Positions 35,410-43,500 of a stretch of 64,000 nt of DNA are shown piece after piece. Each line of letters starts with the position of its first letter. Position 1 is the stretch's first letter. Location: contig CAYJKN010000002.1 of assembly GCA_964371075.1 (NCBI GenBank), positions 620,001-684,000 of the forward strand, written 5' to 3'. Below the pieces are notes generated by a model. It saw nothing but the letters and a program-made list of their open reading frames with translations. It did no database searches and had not been told where the DNA came from. The position numbers and the translations under genes are program-made. The DNA comes from UTCHB3 sp964371075 (GTDB lineage: Bacteria; Bacteroidota; Ignavibacteria; Ignavibacteriales; Ignavibacteriaceae).

Positions 35410-36093
35410 ATGTCAGCATTAATAGAGGTAACAGACCTCCAGAAATCTTACTGGAGGAACAACATTGAAATTCCCGTTCTTAACAAGTTAAATCTTGGTG
35501 TAGAGAGTGGAGAGTTTCTCGCACTTATGGGTCCCTCAGGGTCCGGAAAAACAACTCTTTTAAATTTGATTGCCGGAATTGACAGACCAACCGAGGGTAA
35601 AATAACCATAAGCGGAACTGATATCGCAAAAATGAGCGAATCAAATCTCGCAAAATGGAGATCTGCAAATATCGGTTTCATATTTCAGTTTTATAATCTT
35701 ATACCTGTTCTAACTGCATATGAAAATGTTGAACTTCCACTCCTCCTTACAAAATTGAAAAAGGACGAGAGGAAGAAACATGTTGAGACAGCCTTAACAA
35801 TTGTGGGATTGGGCGATAGAATGCACCACTCACCAAAACAGCTCTCCGGTGGTCAGGAACAACGGGTTGCAATTGCCAGAGCTATAGTTACAGATCCCCT
35901 GATTCTTGTGGCTGATGAGCCTACGGGTGATCTTGACAAAAATTCAGCAACAGAAATCCTGAATTTGATGGAAAAGCTGAATAAAGAGTATAATAAGACT
36001 ATTGTAATGGTTACACATGATCCTCACGCCGCAGAAAGAGCCGGCAGGATACTTCATCTTGAGAAAGGTGAGTTGGTTAAGGAGACCGTATGA
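35410..36093 (+). CDS. ABC exporter ATP-binding protein (LolD/MacB type)
   Basis: A 227-residue ATPase with Walker A GPSGSGKTT, Q-loop FQFYNLIP, signature LSGGQEQRVAIARA, and Walker B LILVADEPTGDLD. The GDLD and IPVLTAYENVELPLLL segments place it in the MacB/LolD/FtsE branch (mechanotransmission-type exporters). It starts 10 bases after the adaptor gene and overlaps the first permease gene by four bases (ATGA). Confidence 0.95.
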   Translation: MSALIEVTDLQKSYWRNNIEIPVLNKLNLGVESGEFLALMGPSGSGKTTLLNLIAGIDRPTEGKITISGTDIAKMSESNLAKWRSANIGFIFQFYNLIPVLTAYENVELPLLLTKLKKDERKKHVETALTIVGLGDRMHHSPKQLSGGQEQRVAIARAIVTDPLILVADEPTGDLDKNSATEILNLMEKLNKEYNKTIVMVTHDPHAAERAGRILHLEKGELVKETV

Positions 36094-37250
36094 AAATCTT
36101 AAAAATTATGTTTAAGAACTCGATGAGGCACAAGCTTCGTACTTCTCTGACAATCCTTGGAATCTCGGTTGCTGTTATCGCTTTTATAGTGATGAGGTCA
36201 ATCGTTTCCGCCTGGGATGTTGGGGTTGAAGCTGCTGCAGCTGATAGAGTTATAGTCAGAAATTCAGTCTCTTTCATTTTTCCGATTCCTTATGCTTATA
36301 AAGATAAGTTAGAAAAGATTGATGGCGTTAAAAGAGTAACCTGGGCTAACTGGTTTGGTGGCGTTTACAAAGAAAAACAAAACTTTTTTGGTCGTCTTGC
36401 CGTGGACCATAATACCTTTTTAGATGTATATCCTGAATTCTTGATAACTCCGGATGAAAAAAAGATGTTTATGGAGGATATCCAAAGTTGTATTATCGGA
36501 GAGGCTACTGCCACTCAGTATAATATTAAAAAAGGTGATATCGTAACTCTTGAAGGAGATATTTACCCCGGGAACTGGGATTTTAAAGTCGCCGCTATAT
36601 ATAAACCTCGTGACAAAATGACAGATGCAACGGGGATGTATTTCAGATGGGATTATTTCAATGAACGACTTGAGAAGGAATCTCCCCAAAGGGCAAACGA
36701 AGCGGGATGGTATGTTCTTCAGGTAAACGATCCATCACAGATTGCTGCCATTTCTCAGAAAGTTGACAACTATTTTAAGAATAGTTCTGCTGCCACAAAA
36801 ACGGAGTCGGAGAGAGCATTTAATCAGGGATTTATTGCATCCTCGAGTGCAATTTTAACTGCAATGAATGTGGTTTCCTTCGTAATCATCGGAATAATAA
36901 TGCTTGTTCTCGGAAATACTATGATTATGTCGGCAAGAGAAAGAACCAGAGAATATTCAGTTCTAAAAACTCTCGGATTTTCAGGTAAACATATCACTGT
37001 CTTGATACTTGGAGAATCTTTAATAATCTCTTTTCTTGGTGGGATAATTGGTTTATTTCTTGGTGAAATGATGGTTACAGGCTTGGGTCAGGTAATTCCG
37101 AAGACGATTTTCCCACTGCTTGAAGTAACGACACTAAATATCATTTTAGCGATGGTGTCAGCATTGCTGACAGGATTCATCGCTTCCATTTTCCCAATTC
37201 ACAAAGCTGTCAACACAAAAATTGTTGATGGTTTCAGATTCGTAGGATAA
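36090..37250 (+). CDS. ABC transporter permease, FtsX/MacB type (first)
   Basis: A 386-residue permease with one N-terminal helix (LRTSLTILGISVAVIAFIVM), a large periplasmic domain (about 45-260) and three C-terminal helices in the FtsX domain, with the conserved MIMSARERTREYSVLKTLGFS coupling segment. It overlaps the ATPase gene. The substrate could be a lipid, peptide or drug; MacB-like systems have varied cargo. Confidence 0.9.
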   Translation: MKILKIMFKNSMRHKLRTSLTILGISVAVIAFIVMRSIVSAWDVGVEAAAADRVIVRNSVSFIFPIPYAYKDKLEKIDGVKRVTWANWFGGVYKEKQNFFGRLAVDHNTFLDVYPEFLITPDEKKMFMEDIQSCIIGEATATQYNIKKGDIVTLEGDIYPGNWDFKVAAIYKPRDKMTDATGMYFRWDYFNERLEKESPQRANEAGWYVLQVNDPSQIAAISQKVDNYFKNSSAATKTESERAFNQGFIASSSAILTAMNVVSFVIIGIIMLVLGNTMIMSARERTREYSVLKTLGFSGKHITVLILGESLIISFLGGIIGLFLGEMMVTGLGQVIPKTIFPLLEVTTLNIILAMVSALLTGFIASIFPIHKAVNTKIVDGFRFVG

Positions 37251-37260
37251 GGAGGAGACG

Positions 37261-38427
37261 ATGATACCATTAAAATATACAGTAAACAGTTTAAAACGGA
37301 GAAAACTTACCACCGCAATTACGATTGTAGGTGTTTCTCTTGTTGCCTTCGTCTTCACGGCAGTATTGATGATGGCACATGGAATAGAAAAAACACTTCA
37401 AGATACCGGTTCACCCGACAATATAAAAGTTGTGAGGAAATCGGCAACGGGTGAGATTTCCAGTCTTATTGATGGTGATGCACAGTCGATTATTGCCACA
37501 TCCAACATGATTGTAAAATCGAAAGATGGAAAACCTCTTGTTTCAAATGAACCTGTTGTTCTGATCAACCTCACAAGCGACGAGGGGGGAACAGGCAATC
37601 TGATGGTAAGAGGTGTAAATGAAACCTATAAAGAACTTCGTCCTCAGGCAAAAATTGTTGAGGGAAGGGAATTCAGGTTTGGTGTAAACGAACTTATTGT
37701 TGGTGAAGGTCTCACCAAAAAATTCCCGGATGCAACACTTGGTAAAAAGATAAAGTTTGCCGGTGGTGACTGGTTGGTTGTTGGTGTATTCAGCACCGAT
37801 GGCAGCGGGTTTGATTCTGAACTTTGGGGTGACGCAAAACAGATTCTGTCATCTTTCAACAGAGGAAACACAGTCAGTTCAATGACAATCAAACTTGGCT
37901 CTCCGGATCAACTTGATCAGTTTAACAAGTTTCTGATGAAGGATACCCGACTTAATATGTTTGAAGCGAAAGCCGAGCAACAATATTATGCCGAACAGTC
38001 GGAAGCAATGTCGATGTTTATCAGCATTGTAGGAATTTTTGTTACGGTAATATTCAGTTTTGGTGCCACGATCGGTGCCACAATAACTATGTATTCAGCG
38101 GTCGCCAACAGAACAGTAGAGATTGGAACACTGAGGGCACTTGGATTCAGCAGAAGGAGTATTCTCTCAGCATTTTTGATAGAATCCCTCTTTTTGTCGT
38201 TGCTCGGTGGTGTGCTTGGTCTTCTTTTGGCTTCATCACTTTCATTTGTACAGATATCGACACTTAATTTTGCATCATTCTCAGAGATTGCATTTAAGTT
38301 TTCGCTCTCTCCACAGATCATAATCGGTTCTCTTATTTTTGCTTTATTCATGGGGTTTATCGGTGGATTCCTTCCTTCGATAAGGGCTGCAAGACTGAAT
38401 ATCGTAAATGCCTTGAGAGGAATGTAG
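37261..38427 (+). CDS. ABC transporter permease, FtsX/MacB type (second)
   Basis: A 388-residue paralogue of the preceding permease with the same plan: an N-terminal helix (LTTAITIVGVSLVAFVFTAV), a periplasmic domain, and three C-terminal helices following the NRTVEIGTLRALGFSRRSI coupling segment. A strong GGAGG lies before the ATG. The two unequal permeases suggest a heterodimeric exporter sharing one ATPase. Short tandem 14-mers and a terminator follow the stop. Confidence 0.9.
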   Translation: MIPLKYTVNSLKRRKLTTAITIVGVSLVAFVFTAVLMMAHGIEKTLQDTGSPDNIKVVRKSATGEISSLIDGDAQSIIATSNMIVKSKDGKPLVSNEPVVLINLTSDEGGTGNLMVRGVNETYKELRPQAKIVEGREFRFGVNELIVGEGLTKKFPDATLGKKIKFAGGDWLVVGVFSTDGSGFDSELWGDAKQILSSFNRGNTVSSMTIKLGSPDQLDQFNKFLMKDTRLNMFEAKAEQQYYAEQSEAMSMFISIVGIFVTVIFSFGATIGATITMYSAVANRTVEIGTLRALGFSRRSILSAFLIESLFLSLLGGVLGLLLASSLSFVQISTLNFASFSEIAFKFSLSPQIIIGSLIFALFMGFIGGFLPSIRAARLNIVNALRGM

Positions 38428-38435
38428 ATTTTAAA

Positions 38436-38477
38436 TATTAGGTATTAATTATTAGGTATTAAATATTGGATATTTAG
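38436..38477 (+). repeat. TATTAGGTATTAAT 14-mer array
   Basis: Three tandem 14-bp units (38436-38449, 38450-38463, 38464-38477), the third diverged. The array begins eight bases 3' of the stop codon of the second permease. It is the reverse complement of the array at 31471-31510, and each lies 3' of its neighbouring gene. Confidence 0.8.
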
Positions 38478-38494
38478 TAACTAAGTTATGAATT

Positions 38495-38530
38495 AAAAAG
38501 CCCGTTAAGATTATTTGGCGGGCTTTTTTT
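38495..38530 (+). terminator. Rho-independent terminator of the export operon
   Basis: AAAAAGCCCG (38495-38504) pairs with CGGGCTTTTT (38519-38528) around a 14-base loop and runs into a seven-T tract. It ends the adaptor-ATPase-permease-permease operon. Confidence 0.88.
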
Positions 38531-38562
38531 ATTGGGTCGGGGTTCCCGTAAGATTGGCAAAA

Positions 38563-38592
38563 AATAATACTTAATACTTAATACTTAATACC
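38563..38592 (+). repeat. AATACTT 7-mer array
   Basis: A run of AATACTT units (three exact, then AATACCT) 42 bases before the next gene. It is probably related to the TTAATACC 14-mer family at 31471 and 38436. Confidence 0.6.
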
Positions 38593-38633
38593 TGTTTATG
38601 TATCTTTCCTGATTGAAAAACAATTTTTTTTAG

Positions 38634-40229
38634 ATGTTTAAAAGCCACTCATTTTTTATAATTTTATTCCTTTTTCAAAGTTTTGGATTTTCACAAAATG
38701 CACTCGAAGAGGGGAAAGACTTGTTCCGTCGAGCAGAAACCAGTGACACTGTTCAGTTGGAATTATATCGTGAAGCGGCTGCGCGGATAGAGGAATACCT
38801 CCTTGTTGACTCCCTCAATGCAGAGGCCCACTATTTCCTTGGATACGCCTATGACAGAATTTCACTCCCGACCATGAATTATCTTGTTACTCTGGATATG
38901 GAGTATCTCAGAAAATCAATAAACCATTTTTTAAAATCAATTCAGATAAGTCCCGAGTATCAAGGGGAGTCGTGGCATCTTAGTGCCTATTCAAAAGTAA
39001 TTTCCATTTGGGGGACAGCAGCCATCTCCTATATAGTTAAAGGGAATCTGGATTCAGCCCGGATTTGTTTTCGGCAGATATTAAAAAATGGAGTGATCTC
39101 CTCCACTTATTTTGATTATGGTGAAAACCTCCTCAGGTCAATTCCTCTGAATGCAATCGTGTTTTCTGATGATGAACTTGAAACATTTATGATCTATTAT
39201 TTGCAATTAATGGATGGAATGAGGAAAGATGTTACCTTAATTCATGCCGGTTTTTTGAGTGCACCGGCATATGTAAATTTTGTTAAAAACAACTACAAAA
39301 TGGGGATTTACAATGCCGGAATGGATCTTACTGATGATGAAATCGCCAAAATTCAACCGGTTTACAGAGAACCCCAAAAAAGATCGATCGAAATTCCTCT
39401 TTCAGTAATCGATAAATATAAAATTGAAAGCAGTGAAAGATTTCCAAAATTGGAGTTTGTTTTTCCGCCCTTTCAGACCGGTGTGGTTGATTCAACATCT
39501 TATTGGATGAGTGCATCGGAACAGGTGATTCTTGACATCATCCAAAAAACGAAGTGGCTGCGTGATGTATGTTTAACTCTTACTTACCAAGGGAGGATAA
39601 GATCGCTTTTTTCGGGTTATTTGAGGTCAGAAGGATTGTCTTACAGAATTCTTCCTTTTATTACTTCTTCCAGGAATGAGACGATAAATACTGAACTTTT
39701 GGAGGTTTTTTTAAGTCCACCACCCGATTATTTTGATGAGACTGCAAATTTTGGGATGCCATTCGACTTTGGTTCCATCAACACGGAAGAGATTGTTCTC
39801 GATCGTTCACTTTATCCTCTAATCGACAACTATTCGAACCTCTATTTTGACCTTGCAGATTCCTATTTGATGATGGATAACAAAGACCAGGCACGCAGGG
39901 TGATGATTTATTTTGATATGCACCTTAAACCCGGCGAACTTATCAGAAGTTATTCAACCATCTACCGTGCAGCGTTATTATATGACAGAGTTGGCGAAAT
40001 GGCCGATTTTGACCGTCTTGGTAAGGTAGCGGAATTACTTGCAATCAAGGAAATCTCGCGCGAACCCTTCTCATATAATGATCCTGCAAACCCCTACGAC
40101 ATGCTTTTGGATTATTACATCAAATCAGGTCAGAAAGATAAAATGATTCAACTCCTGAAAGATTTAAACCAGCGATATCCTGATGATCCGGATATTGTCG
40201 ATAAACTAAAGGCTCTTTCAGGGGGGTAA
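38634..40229 (+). CDS. Exported TPR-containing protein with DUF2723-tail-like segment
   Basis: A 531-residue protein with a signal peptide (MFKSHSFFIILFLFQSFGFSQ). TPR-like helices span about 40-180 (AAARIEEYLLVDSLNAEAHY, INHFLKSIQISPEYQ) and 400-525 (LYFDLADSYLMMDNKDQARRV, LLKDLNQRYPDDPDI). Between them, IPLNAIVFSDDELETFMIYYLQ followed by RKDVTLIHAGFLSAPAYV resembles the soluble C-terminal part of DUF2723 membrane proteins (NAI-FT--D-DTFPLWY-Q then R-DV--VNLSLL). The membrane half of such proteins is absent. The function is unknown. Confidence 0.75.
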   Translation: MFKSHSFFIILFLFQSFGFSQNALEEGKDLFRRAETSDTVQLELYREAAARIEEYLLVDSLNAEAHYFLGYAYDRISLPTMNYLVTLDMEYLRKSINHFLKSIQISPEYQGESWHLSAYSKVISIWGTAAISYIVKGNLDSARICFRQILKNGVISSTYFDYGENLLRSIPLNAIVFSDDELETFMIYYLQLMDGMRKDVTLIHAGFLSAPAYVNFVKNNYKMGIYNAGMDLTDDEIAKIQPVYREPQKRSIEIPLSVIDKYKIESSERFPKLEFVFPPFQTGVVDSTSYWMSASEQVILDIIQKTKWLRDVCLTLTYQGRIRSLFSGYLRSEGLSYRILPFITSSRNETINTELLEVFLSPPPDYFDETANFGMPFDFGSINTEEIVLDRSLYPLIDNYSNLYFDLADSYLMMDNKDQARRVMIYFDMHLKPGELIRSYSTIYRAALLYDRVGEMADFDRLGKVAELLAIKEISREPFSYNDPANPYDMLLDYYIKSGQKDKMIQLLKDLNQRYPDDPDIVDKLKALSGG

Positions 40230-40252
40230 GGGAATCATTAACCAATATTTTA

Positions 40253-40283
40253 TTGTTAAACATCCAAAATAGAATTAGTTTTG
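40253..40283 (+). promoter_or_regulatory. Probable promoter of DAHP synthase gene
   Basis: TTG (40253-40255) and TAGTTTTG (40276-40283) match the Bacteroidota pattern TTG-N20-TAnnTTTG. Transcription would begin near 40290, leaving a leader of about 20 bases with GGAG at 40299-40302. Confidence 0.45.
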
Positions 40284-40308
40284 TAGTTCACTTTTACCGG
40301 AGAGTTAG

Positions 40309-41322
40309 TTGGTCGTAGTTTTTGAACAAAAAGCAGATGAAGAAGAGATAAACCGTATAGTTGAGAAGATCAAAAATATGGGTTATTCAGTTTTAAAATC
40401 TGAGGGTGAGGGGCAACGGATTATTGGAATTGGGGGAGTGAAACCGGAAAGTGACATTAAAGAAATCAGTATGATTGAGGGGGTTGCAAGGGTTTTAAGC
40501 ATCTCCGAACCTTATGTTTTTGCAGGAAGGGATTTTAAACCTGAAAATACTGTTATTAATGTGGGAGATGCTTTAATAGGGAGCAATGAGGTTACGATTA
40601 TTGCCGGTCCGTGTGCCGTGGAAAATGAATTACAGATCCACACAGTGGCACAATATGTGGCTAAAGCAGGCGCTAAGTTTTTAAGAGGTGGAGCTTACAA
40701 ACCAAGAACATCACCATACTCATTCCAGGGGCTCGGCGAAGATGGCCTCAAGTTTATAAGAGATGCTGCCGATTCCAACGGATTAAAAGTGGTAACTGAA
40801 ATTATCGATCTTACACTCATCGATATGGTAGGAAAATATACAGATATTTTCCAGGTGGGTGCCAGAAACATGTATAACTACCCGTTGTTAAAAGAACTTG
40901 GAAAACTTAACATCCCTGTACTTCTTAAAAGAGGTCTATCCGCAACAATAGATGAACTTTTGATGTCGTCCGAATATATTCTTGCCGGAGGCAACAACAA
41001 AGTAATTTTATGTGAAAGAGGAATTCGTACATTTGAACCCTCTACCAGAAATACATTTGACATTTCCGCCATTCCAGTGATTCAACAAAAGAGTCATCTT
41101 CCCGTAATTGCTGATCCCTCACATGCCACGGGTTTCAGAGATATGGTTACACCTGTTGCCAGAGCTGCTGTTGCCGCCGGAGCGGACGGTTTAATAATTG
41201 AAGTACATAACGATCCAAACAAAGCTTTGTCCGATGGTCCTCAGGCATTATTACCCGATCAATTTGAAAAACTGATCTCCGAGGTCAGATTAATTGCCTC
41301 AGCGATTGGACGTCACATTTAG
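40309..41322 (+). CDS. aroF: 3-deoxy-7-phosphoheptulonate synthase (type I beta, with regulatory domain)
   Basis: Catalyses the first step of the shikimate pathway, joining phosphoenolpyruvate and erythrose 4-phosphate. The 337-residue protein has an N-terminal ferredoxin-like domain (about 1-75, VVVFEQKADEEEINRIVEKI), as in Thermotoga-type enzymes, where it mediates feedback control by aromatic amino acids. The barrel shows AGPCAVE, RGGAYKPRTSPYSFQG, LLKRG and PSHATG. The start is TTG: the codon just before it is a stop (TAG), and GGAG lies six bases upstream. It overlaps the convergent flavoprotein gene by 24 bases. Confidence 0.95.
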   Translation: MVVVFEQKADEEEINRIVEKIKNMGYSVLKSEGEGQRIIGIGGVKPESDIKEISMIEGVARVLSISEPYVFAGRDFKPENTVINVGDALIGSNEVTIIAGPCAVENELQIHTVAQYVAKAGAKFLRGGAYKPRTSPYSFQGLGEDGLKFIRDAADSNGLKVVTEIIDLTLIDMVGKYTDIFQVGARNMYNYPLLKELGKLNIPVLLKRGLSATIDELLMSSEYILAGGNNKVILCERGIRTFEPSTRNTFDISAIPVIQQKSHLPVIADPSHATGFRDMVTPVARAAVAAGADGLIIEVHNDPNKALSDGPQALLPDQFEKLISEVRLIASAIGRHI

Positions 41323-42858
41323 GATTGCAGAAGCCACATTTTCACCATCAATGGCTGCTGAAACAATTCCTCCGGCATAACCCGCCCCTTCACCACAGGG
41401 ATATAATCCTTTAATCTGTGGATGCATTAAAGTAGTTCGATCTCTTGGAATTCTAACTGGAGATGAAGTCCTCGATTCAACCGCCAGCATTTGTGCATCA
41501 GAACTTATATACCCCTTCAAATTTGAATCAAATTTAGTCAGTGCTTCTTTTAGTCGTTTGGAGATTTCGACGGGCAGGACATCATGGAGATCGGTTGAAA
41601 CTGTACCCGGGATATAACTTGACTTGGGCAAAGAACTTGATACTCTCCCTTTTAGAAAATCGATAACTCTTTGAGCCGGGGCGGTCTGGGTTTTTCCTCC
41701 TGCTTCCCATGCCGACAATTCCACCATTTTCTGATATTCCAGTGCAGCGAGTGGACCACTTCCGTTGAATTGAGTCCAGTCCCGGGGTGTCACTTCAACA
41801 ACAAAACCGGAATTGGCAAATGGAGAATCTCTTCTTGAGACAGACATTCCATTCAGCACAAGTTCACCCGGTGCACTTGAAGCCGGAACGATGATACCTC
41901 CCGGACACATACAAAAAGAATATACACCTCTACCCTGTACCTGACAGGAAAGTGAATAACTTGCTGCCGGCAGGAATTCACTCCTGATTTTTGAATGATA
42001 CCTTGATTCGTCGATGAAGGACTGTGGATGTTCAATTCTAACCCCCAGTGCAAAAGGTTTTGCTTCGATCAGAATATTTTCGTCATTCAAAAGATAATAA
42101 ATATCTCTTGCCGAGTGCCCTGTTGCAAGTAAAACAGCATCACCAGGATATTCCGTTTCACCATTCACTTTAACACCTTTTATTGTGTCACCATTTCTGA
42201 TAATTCCGGTAACTCTCGAGTCGAAATGGATTTCACCACCATTTTTCAGGATTGTCTCACGCATCGCAGCCACAATTACAGGAAGTTTATTTGATCCAAT
42301 GTGGGGGTGGGCGTCAACAAGAATATCGGGATCAGCTCCATGCATCACCAAAATGTTCAGGATTTTTAACACATTTCCTCTTTTGTCAGAACGGGTATAA
42401 AGTTTACCATCACTGTAGGTTCCGGCTCCTCCCTCTCCAAAACAATAATTGGAATCGGGATTTACCTGATGGAATTGCATGATTGCCCTAAGGTCTCTCC
42501 TTCGACTGCGGACATCTTTTCCTCTTTCAAGTATAATTGGTTTTATTCCGGCTTCGAGAAGGCGCAAAGCTGCAAAAATCCCTGCGGGACCAGCTCCAAC
42601 AATGATTACCCGTTTATCCCTGGAAACCTCTTTATATTCAGGTGGATGAACTGGAGTAACCACCTCTTCATCGATAAAAACAAGAGCTTTAAATCGATAG
42701 ATTGGAAACTTGCTTCTTGCATCTATCGACCTTTTTGAGATGTAATAACCGGTGATTTTTGTTCGGTCTTCTTTTACTGTCTCCAGGATCAAAGCCCTGA
42801 TCTTCTCATTGTTGCGAGAATCTTCGGGTTTAACAACTATTTCAATTTCTTTTACCAT
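41299..42858 (-). CDS. COG2509-type FAD-dependent oxidoreductase
   Basis: A 519-residue flavoprotein. An N-terminal ferredoxin-like segment (about 1-80, with DARSKFPIYRFKALVFIDEEV) is followed by the dinucleotide fold VIIVGAGPAGIFAALRLLEAG and the family block YCFGEGGAGTYSDGKLYTR. The C-terminal region has LYPCGEGAGYAGGIVSAAIDG, which closes the FAD site. Relatives are annotated as NAD(P)/FAD-dependent dehydrogenases of unknown substrate. The gene is monocistronic and convergent with aroF. Confidence 0.9.
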   Translation of the reverse strand: MVKEIEIVVKPEDSRNNEKIRALILETVKEDRTKITGYYISKRSIDARSKFPIYRFKALVFIDEEVVTPVHPPEYKEVSRDKRVIIVGAGPAGIFAALRLLEAGIKPIILERGKDVRSRRRDLRAIMQFHQVNPDSNYCFGEGGAGTYSDGKLYTRSDKRGNVLKILNILVMHGADPDILVDAHPHIGSNKLPVIVAAMRETILKNGGEIHFDSRVTGIIRNGDTIKGVKVNGETEYPGDAVLLATGHSARDIYYLLNDENILIEAKPFALGVRIEHPQSFIDESRYHSKIRSEFLPAASYSLSCQVQGRGVYSFCMCPGGIIVPASSAPGELVLNGMSVSRRDSPFANSGFVVEVTPRDWTQFNGSGPLAALEYQKMVELSAWEAGGKTQTAPAQRVIDFLKGRVSSSLPKSSYIPGTVSTDLHDVLPVEISKRLKEALTKFDSNLKGYISSDAQMLAVESRTSSPVRIPRDRTTLMHPQIKGLYPCGEGAGYAGGIVSAAIDGENVASAILNVTSNR

Positions 42859-42933
42859 TAGTCACACTGTTTGTTTGAATTGTTCCGGAGTTTTTTATTT
42901 TATAACATTAAATAAAATCATTTTGGAGCAAAG

Positions 42934-43500
42934 ATGATGAAAACGATGAAAAGTTTTATTCCATTGTTATTTCCGTTTCTGCTTATTTTCATTGGATGTG
43001 AAAATGAGATAGAAAACAACTATCATGCTCTGAAGGCAGCAAAAAAAAACCATAATATTTCTGATCTTGTAAACAAGTATAATGCGACTGTATTAAATGA
43101 TATAAATAACGATGATCAACTTTTTGAACTGCCGGGAAAGGTGGTCGTTCTGGATACAATCACCGAAGGAATTGTTGAGATCGGTAATAAGAAATATCTG
43201 AAGTCGAAGCTTGCTGTAAAACCCGATTATATGAAAGATTCAGAAGTGTATCTCCTTATCGTTTGCAGTGAAACCACCCGTCAGAAGATAGATAAATTTG
43301 ACAATAACGAACTACAAGTCGCGGTTGAGTTGGAAAAGATTACCAAGGGGATTGATCAACTTGCAACATCACTCGGATCGGTAATGAGATATGCAGGTGA
43401 GGTTCATTATACTCTTCTTGAGGGGAAAATCCTCGATGTGCTTGAAACCGAGTCAGACTATTATTTTAAACATCTTCACAATCAAAGGGAATTTCTTTAA
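42934..43500 (+). CDS. Small lipoprotein of unknown function
   Basis: A 188-residue protein with a lipoprotein signal ending IFIGC (Cys22), thus membrane-anchored. I do not recognise a family. The mature part is mixed alpha/beta with a central beta-rich block (GKVVVLDTITEGIVEIGNKKY) that could be a small OB-like barrel, but this is speculative. GGAG lies five bases before the ATG. Its stop codon shares the TTAA tetranucleotide with the stop of the convergent histidine kinase. Confidence 0.65.
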   Translation: MMKTMKSFIPLLFPFLLIFIGCENEIENNYHALKAAKKNHNISDLVNKYNATVLNDINNDDQLFELPGKVVVLDTITEGIVEIGNKKYLKSKLAVKPDYMKDSEVYLLIVCSETTRQKIDKFDNNELQVAVELEKITKGIDQLATSLGSVMRYAGEVHYTLLEGKILDVLETESDYYFKHLHNQREFL

